28,624 nucleotides of DNA, taken from positions 1 through 28,624 of the forward strand of contig CAYULB010000025.1 in the NCBI GenBank assembly GCA_964445575.1, in the 5' to 3' direction. The notes beneath the pieces are model-generated. The model saw only the letters and a program-made list of their open reading frames with translations, had not been told where the DNA came from and ran no database searches. Made by a program: the position numbers and the translations under genes. This document shows, in pieces, positions 1 to 8,297 of the stretch. Each line of letters begins with the position of its first letter. The stretch's first letter is position 1. This DNA is from WJMT01 sp964445575. GTDB taxonomy: Bacteria > Acidobacteriota > Aminicenantia > Aminicenantales > Aminicenantaceae.

Positions 1-57
1 GGAGCGAGAAAAGCGAGACAGGCTAAATGTTTAAAAAAGACAAGGAGCAGCCGCAAG

Positions 58-324
58 CCTAATGAAATTCAGGTGTGGCTGAAGCGACATTGAATACGGT
101 GAATTGTGAATTGTGAATGGTAAGTGGTGAATGGTAAATTGAAATAAATTTAGTTTTTTAAATGAAATACAATTCACAATTTACAACTCACAATTTACTG
201 CTTTTGTTGGACAGGGGGGAGTTACGCAGGCGCTGAGAAAAATGAAGAAGAATGGCGTTAAAAATCTGAAGGAAGCCCAAGCCATACCTCAATTTCATCG
301 CCATTTTTTTATGGATAGTTCAGG
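58..324 (+). repeat. Dispersed inverted-repeat element, copy A (left boundary uncertain)
   Basis: This stretch before the first gene is non-coding. Its right end at 310-324, read on the minus strand, is CCTGAACTATCCATA, nearly the same as the ends of the element at 16971-17199. Inside, an imperfect inverted repeat pairs 63-79 with 281-297 (15 of 17 positions), and 247-275 matches the reverse complement of 17047-17075 at 27 of 29 positions. A heptad palindrome (99-198) sits in the middle and is absent from the other copy. I see no convincing left terminal repeat, so the element may begin before 58 or outside the window. Bases 1-57 show nothing recognisable. Confidence 0.65.
99..198. repeat. 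GTGAATT-type heptad repeats forming a long imperfect palindrome
   Basis: From 99 to 141 the sequence is made of variants of GTGAATT/GTGAATG/GTAAATT in tandem. From 170 to 198 the complementary AATTCAC/AATTTAC series appears. The two arms can pair into a long imperfect stem with an AT-rich loop at about 142-169. No function is evident; it could be an insertion in the surrounding element or part of its core. Confidence 0.7.
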
Positions 325-333
325 TAAATAAGT

Positions 334-1410
334 TTACAGATATTTGTTGAGCCCTTTTTTCTGGAGAGTGCTGACCACCTGTTTGACTTTTTGGTCCCGG
401 TCCTTTTTGCAGATGAGAAGGGCGTCCTCAGTGTTGACAATCACGAGGTCTTTCAGTCCAATCATTGCTGTGATTTTTCCAGGATTGTGCAGAAGACAGT
501 TTTTGGTGTCAAGGGTTATGGCCTCTCCTCGTATTGCGTTTTGGTTTTGGTCTTTTTCCCAGATATCCAGCAGGGCAGACCAGGAGCCTACATCAGACCA
601 CCCAAAATCTCCTCTGCACATCAGGACCTCTTTTGTCTTTTCCATTAAGGCATAATCTATAGAGATAGAAGGAATTTCATTAAAAACGACTTCCAGCTCC
701 TTTTGGTCATTATTTTTTAGGGCATCCAGCATTTTTTCCCAGTAGGAAAACATCTCAGGGGCATATTTTTTGAGATTTTCAGAAAAAACATCGGCTTTCC
801 ACAGAAACATACCCGAGTTCCAGAAGTAAGTGCCTGATTTTAAAAAGCTTTCCGCGGTTTTTTGGTCAGGTTTTTCTTTGAATTCTTTGACTTTGAAGAA
901 GTTTTCTCCTGAAAAGGATTGCGAAATTTTCTTTGAAACCTGGATGTATCCATAACCGGTAGAGGGATAAGTAGGGGGGATGCCAAATGTTATTAAGCAG
1001 CGGCTTTGATCAGCCGCGTTTGAAGCCGCTTCTAACTTTTTAAGAAAATAAGAGGAGTCTTTGATCAGGTGGTCTGCAGGAAGAACAGCGATAACCGATT
1101 CTGGATTTTCTAAATAGAGGGTAGCAGTGGCGAGCATAAGACAGGGAGCCGTATTTTTACCCTGGGGTTCTATAAGGAAATTTTCGTGAGGTATTTTTGG
1201 GAGCAGATTGATTAAAGTCTGGGTCTGGTTTTTATTGGCAATGGTGTAGATGTGTGAATAGGAGATTTTGAGTGAGATTCTCTGAATAGTCTCTTCAATC
1301 ATTGTTTGATCGCTTATTATGGGGAGAAACTGTTTGGGCCTTTGTTTGCGGCTTAAAGGCCAGAACCGACTTCCTATCCCCCCAGCAATGATAACTGCTT
1401 TTATATGCAT
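334..1410 (-). CDS. manC: Mannose-1-phosphate guanylyltransferase
   Basis: A cytosolic enzyme that makes GDP-mannose from GTP and mannose-1-phosphate. The 358-residue protein starts with the nucleotidyltransferase signature GGIGSRFWPLSR followed by PKQFL (residues 10-29). It then shows LPADH (a nucleotide and metal site), FKEKPD, WNSGMF and GWSDVGSW, the usual series for this family. It lacks the C-terminal phosphomannose isomerase domain of bifunctional AlgA/ManC proteins. The start at 1410 is preferred over an upstream in-frame one at 1491 because a GGAGGAGT ribosome-binding site precedes it and because the longer form would run into uppP. It is the last gene of the minus-strand envelope-sugar operon, 26 bases after uppP. 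The phosphomannomutase two genes upstream supplies its substrate. Confidence 0.93.
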   Translation of the reverse strand: MHIKAVIIAGGIGSRFWPLSRKQRPKQFLPIISDQTMIEETIQRISLKISYSHIYTIANKNQTQTLINLLPKIPHENFLIEPQGKNTAPCLMLATATLYLENPESVIAVLPADHLIKDSSYFLKKLEAASNAADQSRCLITFGIPPTYPSTGYGYIQVSKKISQSFSGENFFKVKEFKEKPDQKTAESFLKSGTYFWNSGMFLWKADVFSENLKKYAPEMFSYWEKMLDALKNNDQKELEVVFNEIPSISIDYALMEKTKEVLMCRGDFGWSDVGSWSALLDIWEKDQNQNAIRGEAITLDTKNCLLHNPGKITAMIGLKDLVIVNTEDALLICKKDRDQKVKQVVSTLQKKGLNKYL

Positions 1411-1436
1411 TGACTCCTCCTTTATTTTTGGGTCTC

Positions 1437-2222
1437 TTATGTCAAAATCAGTCCTAAAACAGCCACAGCCGCACAGTAAAAGGAAAACCAATAAAATTTG
1501 CCCTGATTGATGATTTTAACCAGAGCCACAAGGGAAAAATAACCCGTAAGAGCCGCCACAAAAATACCTGTGATGATGATCCCCCACGGCTGGGCTGAAA
1601 CAACTGTTTTTTGCAGTTGGAATAAACTGGCCCCTAAAATGGCGGGGATGGAAAGCAGAAATGAAAATCGGGCTGCTTTCTCTCTCTGCCAGCCCAGGAA
1701 AAGGGCTCCCCCGATGGTTAATCCAGAACGTGAAAATCCAGGAACAATGGCTGTCCCCTGAAGAACTCCAATGATAAAAGCATGAACCTGCGTGTGGGCC
1801 TTCTTCTTCTTGGCAAATCGAGTAAAAAAAAGAAAAAATGCAGTCCCCATCAAGGCTAAAGAAACTGCTTTGGGAGAACTGAATAAGGACTCAAAAAAAC
1901 CACTGAAAAAATAGCCTATCAGGAAGGTAGGGAGAGAAGCAATCAATAGAGAGAAAACCAGGATTATATTGGCATCTTCAGTTTTCAGGGAGGGTTTTTT
2001 ACAGAATCTGATAAAACTCACTGCGATCTCCCTGATTTCTTTTCTAAGAAAAATCAAGAGAGAGAACACAGTGCCCAAATGAAGCATCACATCAACCAGA
2101 AGCTGAGGTTCTTTAAGTCCCAAAAGATTCTGGGAAAGAACCAAGTGGCCTGAGCTGCTTATGGGAAAAAATTCTGTAATGCCCTGGATTATACCGAGGA
2201 GGATTATTTTTATTAAGCTCAA
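1437..2222 (-). CDS. uppP: Undecaprenyl-diphosphatase (UppP/BacA family)
   Basis: An integral membrane phosphatase that turns undecaprenyl diphosphate into undecaprenyl phosphate, the lipid carrier for peptidoglycan and surface polysaccharides. The 261-residue protein has several hydrophobic helices and both family motifs: TEFFPISSSGH near residue 16 (catalytic Glu17, with Ser and His26) and PGFSRSGLTIGG in the second half. The start codon is TTG, overlapping the TGA stop of the upstream phosphomannomutase as TTGA, which indicates translational coupling. The N-terminus beginning at this codon matches the usual UppP start, and no ATG lies nearby. Loss of function is often tied to bacitracin sensitivity in other bacteria. 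Confidence 0.93.
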   Translation of the reverse strand: MSLIKIILLGIIQGITEFFPISSSGHLVLSQNLLGLKEPQLLVDVMLHLGTVFSLLIFLRKEIREIAVSFIRFCKKPSLKTEDANIILVFSLLIASLPTFLIGYFFSGFFESLFSSPKAVSLALMGTAFFLFFTRFAKKKKAHTQVHAFIIGVLQGTAIVPGFSRSGLTIGGALFLGWQREKAARFSFLLSIPAILGASLFQLQKTVVSAQPWGIIITGIFVAALTGYFSLVALVKIINQGKFYWFSFYCAAVAVLGLILT

Positions 2223-3589
2223 GATTCACTGATTCTCCGGATTGCCTTTTCTACTGTTTTTTCAACTTCTTTTTGGATGGCTTGTAAGTCTTCCTTGGTG
2301 TCTGCCTCAAATCTCAGCACCAATGCTCCCTGAGTGTTGGAAGCCCGGACCAGACCCCATCCCTTAGGAAACATAGCTCTCACTCCATCAATGTCAATGA
2401 TTTTGTATTTTTTGGATAGTTCTTTTTTGACCTCTTCCACAATTTTGAATTTGACTTTATCGGAGGAATATATGCGAATTTCTGGAGTGGAATAGGTTTG
2501 AGGAAGGTCAGAAAGCATTTCAGAGAGATTTTGGTCGCTTTTGGATACGATTTCAGCTACCCGGGCAGAAGAATATATGGCGTCGTCGTACCCGAAAAAC
2601 CGATCTGCAAAAAAGATATGGCCGCTCATCTCACCAGCAAGGATGGCATTTTCTTCGTTTATTTTTTTCTTGATGAGAGAATGGCCTGTTTTCCACATAA
2701 TGGGACGTCCTCCCAGGTTTTCGATTTCTTCATAAAGGAGTTTGGAAGCTTTAACTTCAGAGATAACTGCTGCTCCTGGATTTGAAGGGAGGATGTCTCT
2801 GCACAGCAGTATCATCAGCTTATCGCCCCATATAATATTTCCTTTTTCATCGATCACTCCAATCCGGTCGCTATCTCCGTCATAGGATATCCCGAGGTCA
2901 GCCTTGGTTTCTTTGACTTTTTTGATTAAGTCCTCCAAAGCTTCGGGAAGGGTGGGGTCAGGATGATGGTTAGGAAAATTCCCGTCCATCTCACAGTTCA
3001 GTTCAACCACTTCACACCCCAGCCTTTTAAAAATAGGCACAGCCATGGGGCCTCCTGTTCCGTTTCCTGGGTCGATAACCACTTTGATTTTGTTTTTCAT
3101 GCTTATATTATCGACCACAAAGTCTTTGTATTCCTGGGTGATATCAAGAGAACTTATTCTGCCTGGTTTGTCTTTTATAAAATCTTTGTTTTTTATAATT
3201 CGGTAAATACTGGTAATATCTTCTCCATACAGAGTCTCTCTCCCCTTCATTATTTTAAAGCCGTTGAATTCTGGGGGATTGTGAGATCCGGTAATCATGA
3301 CTCCTGCTGATAAGTTTTTCCGGAAGATGCTGAAGTACAAAAGAGGGGTAGGGATGGTGCCCAATGAGATCACCTCACATCCTGTTGACCGCAGGCCTTC
3401 AGAAAGATAGTCAAAAAACAAAGGGGAGCTTAATCTGCAGTCTCTCCCTACCGCGACGTGGGACTTTTTATGTCTTCGGAATAAAGTCCCTATCCCTTTC
3501 CCTAAAAGATTCACTGTTTCAGGGGTCAGGTCTTCATTGACAATTCCCCTGATGTCATATTGTCTGAATATTTCGGGCTTAATTTCCAT
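2219..3589 (-). CDS. manB: Phosphomannomutase/phosphoglucomutase
   Basis: An alpha-D-phosphohexomutase of the AlgC/ManB type that interconverts mannose-6- and mannose-1-phosphate (and often the glucose pair). The 456-residue protein begins MEIKPEIFRQYDIRG. It carries the catalytic phosphoserine loop TGSHNP (Ser102), the magnesium loop DGDSDR (237-242), the sugar-specificity stretch GEMSGH, and the C-terminal phosphate-binding RASNTQ. An in-frame extension to 3670 exists, but GAGGAG precedes 3589 and the extension would overlap kdsC, so the shorter form is chosen. It lies 26 bases after kdsC and feeds manC two genes downstream. Exact sugar preference cannot be told from sequence. Confidence 0.92.
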   Translation of the reverse strand: MEIKPEIFRQYDIRGIVNEDLTPETVNLLGKGIGTLFRRHKKSHVAVGRDCRLSSPLFFDYLSEGLRSTGCEVISLGTIPTPLLYFSIFRKNLSAGVMITGSHNPPEFNGFKIMKGRETLYGEDITSIYRIIKNKDFIKDKPGRISSLDITQEYKDFVVDNISMKNKIKVVIDPGNGTGGPMAVPIFKRLGCEVVELNCEMDGNFPNHHPDPTLPEALEDLIKKVKETKADLGISYDGDSDRIGVIDEKGNIIWGDKLMILLCRDILPSNPGAAVISEVKASKLLYEEIENLGGRPIMWKTGHSLIKKKINEENAILAGEMSGHIFFADRFFGYDDAIYSSARVAEIVSKSDQNLSEMLSDLPQTYSTPEIRIYSSDKVKFKIVEEVKKELSKKYKIIDIDGVRAMFPKGWGLVRASNTQGALVLRFEADTKEDLQAIQKEVEKTVEKAIRRISES

Positions 3590-3615
3590 CTCACTGTCTC
3601 CTCTTTTTCTGATGG

Positions 3616-4158
3616 CTATTTTTTGTTTTTTATCTCCAGATTGTTGGCTGTCTCTTTGATCATATCCCATTTGTTCTGGGCTTTGAATATGAATTCAATG
3701 AATTCCCTAACAGCTCCGTTTCCTCCTTTTAGGGAGCATATGTAATCTGAATTCTCTTTTATCAGAGGGTGAGCGTCTGCAACCGATCCAGCAAATCCTG
3801 CTGTCCTCATGACGTCCAGGTCACCTAAATCGTCCCCTATATAGGCTATTTCCCGGGTTTTGAGTTTGTACTTATCTTTTATTTCAAGAAAAACTTGCTT
3901 TTTGTTTAAAACTCCCTGGTGAAGTTCGGATATCCTGAGTTTTTTGGCTCTAACCTCCAGAGCCTTAGAATTTTTTCCGGTTATAATGCCTGTTTTGAAA
4001 CCAGCTAAATGAGCAAGAAGAATGCCCAGACCGTCCCTTACATGGTATGATTTGACTTCTTCGCCGTTTTGAAGAACATGGAGGGTTCCGTTGGTAAGAG
4101 TCCCATCTACGTCCATAAGAATCATTTTTATATTTTTAGCTTTTTCTTTTGGGTTCAT
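3616..4158 (-). CDS. kdsC: 3-deoxy-D-manno-octulosonate-8-phosphate phosphatase
   Basis: A HAD-superfamily phosphatase that removes phosphate from KDO-8-phosphate, the third KDO step. The 180-residue protein has the nucleophile motif DVDGTLTNG near its N-terminus, ITGKNS as motif II, a following Lys, and GDDLGDLDVM as the metal-binding motif. It is compact and lacks a cap domain, as expected for tetrameric KdsC. The start at 4158 is chosen because its ATG overlaps the kdsD stop as TAATG with GGAG eight bases upstream. A start at 4179 is possible but would overlap kdsD further. Confidence 0.92.
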   Translation of the reverse strand: MNPKEKAKNIKMILMDVDGTLTNGTLHVLQNGEEVKSYHVRDGLGILLAHLAGFKTGIITGKNSKALEVRAKKLRISELHQGVLNKKQVFLEIKDKYKLKTREIAYIGDDLGDLDVMRTAGFAGSVADAHPLIKENSDYICSLKGGNGAVREFIEFIFKAQNKWDMIKETANNLEIKNKK

Positions 4159-5129
4159 TAAAACATCTCCGTTCGCCACAGGTCGTGAAGATGGATGATT
4201 CCTTCAATCCGGCCCTCTTTGTTTTTAATGGCAAGAGAAGTTATTTTGTTTTTTTCCATGATATTCAGAGCTTCTGTGGCCAGAGCTTCTTTGTCAATAG
4301 CCAAAGGTTTACCCGTCATGCATTCTCGGGCTGTTTTTTTTAAAATATCTTTTCCAAAGTCCTGCAGCTTTCTTCTAAGGTCTCCATCAGTTATAATCCC
4401 TTTTAACTTTCCCTGAGTATCTGTCACACAAGTAACTCCCAGCTTCTTCTCAGTCATTTCTTTGAGAACCTTGGACATAGGAGTGTTGAGTTGAACGTAA
4501 GGAATTTGCTGGCCCATGTGCATGAGATTTTTTACTTTCAACAGCTTTTTCCCTAATTCCCCCCTGGGATGAAAAGAGACAAAATCTTGTCGGGTGAATT
4601 TTTTAACTTTCATAAGAGTAACCGCCAGGGCATCCCCCAGGGCCAGCGCTGCTGTGGAGCTGGATGTGGGAACCACATTGTCTGGTTCAGCTTCTTTCTC
4701 AACTCTGGCTTCAAGCAGAATGTCGCTGTATTTTGCCAGTTTGGAATTTTTATTTCCTGTAATGCCTATAAGAGTGATGCCGATTCTTTTAACAAAATCA
4801 ACGATGGGAATGATTTCTTTGGTATTCCCGCTGTAAGAAATCGCGATGATGACATCATTGCTCACAATCATTCCCAGGTCCCCGTGTCCTGCTTCCACAG
4901 GATGCAGGAACATGGAAGGAGTCCCGCAGCTTGACAAGGTGGCGGCGATTTTGCGTCCCACTAGGCCGGACTTTCCGATTCCTGTAACAATGACCCTTCC
5001 TTTGATTTTTGAGAGAAGGTCCACTGCTTTAAAAAAATTTTCGTCAATGGTTGAGATCAGTTTTTCCAAGGCATGAGCTTCGCATTGGATGACCTGTTTG
5101 CCGATTTCAATGATTTCGCTTTTTTTCAT
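4158..5129 (-). CDS. kdsD: Arabinose-5-phosphate isomerase
   Basis: Converts ribulose-5-phosphate to arabinose-5-phosphate, the entry step of KDO synthesis. The 323-residue protein has an N-terminal SIS sugar-isomerase domain (GIGKSG, ISYSGNT, and PTSSSTAALALGD) and two C-terminal CBS domains (about 200-323, with GIITDGDLRR in the first and IHLHDLWR at the end). This is the KdsD/KpsF layout. The start at 5129 has GAGAGGT ahead of it; the longer reading to 5177 would overlap kdsA. It lies 19 bases after kdsA and is coupled to kdsC, which places all four KDO enzymes in one transcription unit. Confidence 0.94.
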   Translation of the reverse strand: MKKSEIIEIGKQVIQCEAHALEKLISTIDENFFKAVDLLSKIKGRVIVTGIGKSGLVGRKIAATLSSCGTPSMFLHPVEAGHGDLGMIVSNDVIIAISYSGNTKEIIPIVDFVKRIGITLIGITGNKNSKLAKYSDILLEARVEKEAEPDNVVPTSSSTAALALGDALAVTLMKVKKFTRQDFVSFHPRGELGKKLLKVKNLMHMGQQIPYVQLNTPMSKVLKEMTEKKLGVTCVTDTQGKLKGIITDGDLRRKLQDFGKDILKKTARECMTGKPLAIDKEALATEALNIMEKNKITSLAIKNKEGRIEGIIHLHDLWRTEMF

Positions 5130-5148
5130 AGTGCTACCTCTCAGCTGG

Positions 5149-5994
5149 TTATGGATTTTCTTTTTGGATACTGGCAAATCTTATTCTCTGGAGGGACTTT
5201 AACAATCCTTTTAAGTCCTTTAAAATCAATGAGTTAGAAGAATCTGAATGTGCTTTTTCAGGAGAGTTATGGACTTCAATGAAGACTCCATCCGCACCTA
5301 CACTAACCCCAGCTTTGGCTATGTAAGGAATAAACTGTGCTTCTCCGCCTGAAACTTTTTCCTTTCCTCCTGGTTTTTGGACCGCATGAGAAGCATCAAT
5401 AACCACAGGAAATTCCCATTTTTTCATAATAGGGATAGACCTTACATCAAAGACGAGATTGTGGTATCCAAAACAGGTTCCGCGTTCTGTTAATATGATA
5501 TCATCGTTTCCCTGACTGAGCACTTTATCTATAACATTTTTCATTTCATAAGGCGAAAGGAACTGTCCCTTTTTTATATTCAATGGCTTCCCTGATTTGG
5601 CTGCCTGGATTATTAAATCAGTCTGCCTGCAGAGAAAAGCTGGGATTTGGATGATATCTAAAATTTCCGCAGCTTTTTCTGCCTGCCAGGATTCATGAAT
5701 ATCTGAAAGCACGGGAATTTTGAGGTCCTTTTTTATTCCTTTAAGGATTTCCAACCCTTTTTTCAAACCAGGACCCCTGTATGAATCAATAGATGACCGG
5801 TTGGCCTTATCAAAAGAGGATTTAAAGATAAAAGGAAATTTCAGTTCTTGGCATATCCGGTTTATTTCTGCAGCCATAAAAAAAGCATGTTTTTCGTTCT
5901 CTATGACGCAGGGCCCGGCTATCAGAAAAAGTGGATTAAATCCACCGATCTGAAGGTCTTTGTTAACTTTGATTTCTTTTGGTACGGTAGTCAT
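5149..5994 (-). CDS. kdsA: 3-deoxy-8-phosphooctulonate synthase
   Basis: Condenses phosphoenolpyruvate with arabinose-5-phosphate to give KDO-8-phosphate. The 281-residue protein is a TIM barrel of the DAHP/KDOP synthase family, with FLIAGPCVIE near residue 23, KSSFDKANRSS (substrate loop), SDIHE, DIIQIPAFLCRQTDL, ERGTCFGYHNLV and DASHAVQKPGG. The Cys in the ERGTCFGY stretch may only be local; metal dependence is better judged from the loop near the N-terminal Cys, and I do not assign it. The start at 5994 has CGGAGC upstream. It overlaps the last 32 bases of pyrG, so translation is probably linked to pyrG. Confidence 0.94.
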   Translation of the reverse strand: MTTVPKEIKVNKDLQIGGFNPLFLIAGPCVIENEKHAFFMAAEINRICQELKFPFIFKSSFDKANRSSIDSYRGPGLKKGLEILKGIKKDLKIPVLSDIHESWQAEKAAEILDIIQIPAFLCRQTDLIIQAAKSGKPLNIKKGQFLSPYEMKNVIDKVLSQGNDDIILTERGTCFGYHNLVFDVRSIPIMKKWEFPVVIDASHAVQKPGGKEKVSGGEAQFIPYIAKAGVSVGADGVFIEVHNSPEKAHSDSSNSLILKDLKGLLKSLQRIRFASIQKENP

Positions 5995-7573
5995 AGCATG
6001 CTCCGATAAAAGATTTAAAAAGGGGGTGAGGATGGAGAGGTTTTGATTTGAATTCAGGATGAAATTGGCAGCCAAGAAACCAAGGGTGGTCTCTGTTTTC
6101 GATAATCTCGACAAGTTGGTGTTTTGGATTTATCCCAGAGAAAAACAGGCCTTTATCTGAGAGAATTTTCTCATACTTGGGATTGAATTCATACCTATGG
6201 CGGTGCCGTTCATAGATAAGTGTTTTGTTATAAGCTCTTGAGGCCAGGGAGTTTTTTTCTAGGCGGCAGAGAAATTTTCCTAACCGCATAGTCCCCCCCA
6301 AGTCACTGATTCCGTTCAGCTCCCTCCATTTAAAAAATATTTTATGAGGAGTCTTTGAATCAAATTCTGTGCTGTTGGCTTTTTTTAATCCGGCGATGTT
6401 TCTAGCAAATTCAATGGTAGCGCACTGCATACCCAAACATATCCCGAAGTAAGGGACTTTTCTTTTTCTTGCGTACGTAACAGCTTTGATTTTGCCTTCT
6501 ATGCCCCTCACTCCAAATCCTCCAGGGACCAGGATTCCGTCTAAATTTCCTAAAACATCTTCCGGGTTGTTTTTTTCAATGTCTTCTGCCTCGATCCACA
6601 ATATATTGATTTTAAACTGATGAGCTGTTCCGGCATGATATAAGGCCTGGTTGAGACTTATGTAGGAATCTGGGAGGCCAGAATATTTTCCAACCAGAGC
6701 TATATTGATCTGGTCTTTTGGAGACTTCATTCTTTCCACCATTTTTTTCCAGTCTTCCAGCATGAGTTCATTGGAGGGCAATTGGAGCTTGTCCAGAATA
6801 ATCTGGTCAAGCTTTTCTTTTGCAAAGAAAAGAGGAATTTCATAAATAAAGGAAGCATCTTTGGCTGTGATCACTGCTTCATAGGGGACATTTGTGAATA
6901 AAGAGATTTTGCTCTTGATTTTTTTGCTGAGGTCACGGTCTGTTCTGCAGAGAAGTATATCGGGTTGAATACCAATAGCTCTCAGCTCCCGGACACTGTG
7001 CTGGGTTGGTTTTGTCTTAAGTTCTTTAGATGTCTTTAGGTAAGGGACCAGTGTCAGATGGATGAAAAGGGTGTTGTCTTTTCCGTATTCGAGTCTCATT
7101 TGACGAGTGGCTTCCAGAAAGGGCTGGCTTTCGATATCACCCACCGTCCCTCCGATTTCAATGATCACAATATCGTTTTTTTCAGCCGCAGTTCGAAAAG
7201 CTGTTTTTATTTCGTCTGTCATATGGGGAATGACCTGAACTGTTTTTCCCAAGTATTTTCCTTGACGTTCCTTTCTTAGGATGGACTCATATATCCGACC
7301 AGCTGTCCAGTTATGGGCTTGAGTGGTATTTGTAGAGGTGAAGCGCTCGTAGTGACCCAGGTCAAGGTCTGTTTCTGCTCCATCATCAGTCACAAATACT
7401 TCTCCGTGCTGAAATGGATTCATGGTTCCTGGGTCCACGTTTAAATAAGGGTCAAATTTTTTAATGGTTATGCTGTAACCGTGGTTTTCCAGCAACTTTC
7501 CTATGGAAGCAGCAGCGATCCCTTTGCCTAAAGCTGAAAGGACTCCTCCTGTTATAAATATAAATTTACTCAT
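5963..7573 (-). CDS. pyrG: CTP synthase (glutamine hydrolysing)
   Basis: Makes CTP from UTP, ATP and glutamine. The 536-residue protein has the N-terminal synthetase domain (TGGVLSALGKG, a slight variant of the usual GGVVSSLGKG, then NVDPGTMNPFQHGEVFV and the IEIGGTVGDIES magnesium motif). A class I glutamine amidotransferase domain follows, with the Cys nucleophile in YFGICLGMQ, then HRHRYEFN and the His/Glu pair in FHPEFKS. The length is normal. It sits between kdsB and kdsA, overlapping kdsB by 8 bases and kdsA by 32. CTP is the co-substrate of KdsB, so the placement makes metabolic sense. Confidence 0.97.
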   Translation of the reverse strand: MSKFIFITGGVLSALGKGIAAASIGKLLENHGYSITIKKFDPYLNVDPGTMNPFQHGEVFVTDDGAETDLDLGHYERFTSTNTTQAHNWTAGRIYESILRKERQGKYLGKTVQVIPHMTDEIKTAFRTAAEKNDIVIIEIGGTVGDIESQPFLEATRQMRLEYGKDNTLFIHLTLVPYLKTSKELKTKPTQHSVRELRAIGIQPDILLCRTDRDLSKKIKSKISLFTNVPYEAVITAKDASFIYEIPLFFAKEKLDQIILDKLQLPSNELMLEDWKKMVERMKSPKDQINIALVGKYSGLPDSYISLNQALYHAGTAHQFKINILWIEAEDIEKNNPEDVLGNLDGILVPGGFGVRGIEGKIKAVTYARKRKVPYFGICLGMQCATIEFARNIAGLKKANSTEFDSKTPHKIFFKWRELNGISDLGGTMRLGKFLCRLEKNSLASRAYNKTLIYERHRHRYEFNPKYEKILSDKGLFFSGINPKHQLVEIIENRDHPWFLGCQFHPEFKSKPLHPHPLFKSFIGACYDYRTKRNQS

Positions 7574-8297
7574 TTCCCGCCTCGAATGTGTTCATTAATT
7601 TTTCAGCTTTGGTTATGTCTTGGGGCAAATTAATGCTCAGCGTGGGGTAGGCTGTTTCTACTGTTTTGATTTTGTATCCGTTTTCTAAGACACGAAGCTG
7701 TTCTAAACTTTCTGATTTTTCTAAGAAAGAGACTTCCGTATTTTTATATTTCATTAAAAAGCTTTTTTGAAATCCGTAGATCCCTATGTGTTTCCAGAAA
7801 TAGCCTGAAAACGAAAAGGGGATGGAAGAGCGGGAAAAATAAAGCGCATTTTCTTCACAGTCTATGACTATTTTAACAACATTCTTATCATTAAAAGCTT
7901 CTAAGTCCTTGCTTTTTTGGCGGAGAGTGGCCATGGGGACTGTTTTTTTCTGCAGAATTTTTACAAGACTTTGGATCATCTCCGGCTGAACAAAAGGCTC
8001 ATCTCCTTGAATGCTTATTATTATGGGGAAATTCATGTTTTCGGCTGCTTCAGAGACTCTTTCTGTCCCGGTTTTATGGTGTGGGGAGGTCATCATGACG
8101 TCGGCTCCAAATGACCTGCATTTTCTGGCAATCCTTTGATCGTCTGTGGCAATGATAAGTCGCTCTAGGCATTGAGCTTTTTTGGCTCTCTCATACACAT
8201 GTTCAATCAGAGGTTTCTGGTTTATTAAGGCAAGGGCTTTGCCTGGAAATCTTTTTGAACTGAAGCGGGCCGGGATAATCCCACAAGCTGCTTTCAA
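7566..8297 (-). CDS. kdsB: 3-deoxy-manno-octulosonate cytidylyltransferase
   Basis: Activates KDO with CTP to give CMP-KDO, used to build the lipopolysaccharide inner core. The 243-residue protein starts with the nucleotide-binding IIPARFSSKRFPGK. It also has ATDDQRIA, MTSPHHKTGTERVSEA, ISIQGDEPFVQP (metal-binding Asp) and HIGIYGF, all typical of KdsB. The start codon is TTG, overlapping the bactofilin stop as TTGA. A strong AAAGGAGGAG site upstream supports this start. Confidence 0.95.
   Translation of the reverse strand: MKAACGIIPARFSSKRFPGKALALINQKPLIEHVYERAKKAQCLERLIIATDDQRIARKCRSFGADVMMTSPHHKTGTERVSEAAENMNFPIIISIQGDEPFVQPEMIQSLVKILQKKTVPMATLRQKSKDLEAFNDKNVVKIVIDCEENALYFSRSSIPFSFSGYFWKHIGIYGFQKSFLMKYKNTEVSFLEKSESLEQLRVLENGYKIKTVETAYPTLSINLPQDITKAEKLMNTFEAGNE

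Noticed and set aside
212..330. Open frame ending at 328-330 with GVTQALRKMKKNGVKNLKEA, resembling a UvrC-like helix-hairpin-helix tail
   Set aside because: The same DNA recurs in reverse orientation in the rpmH-carD intergenic region without the frame being kept, so it is part of the repeat element and not a gene end.
344..655. Plus-strand open frames opposite manC
   Set aside because: They are antisense shadows of a clear manC gene with no ribosome-binding site or recognisable protein features.
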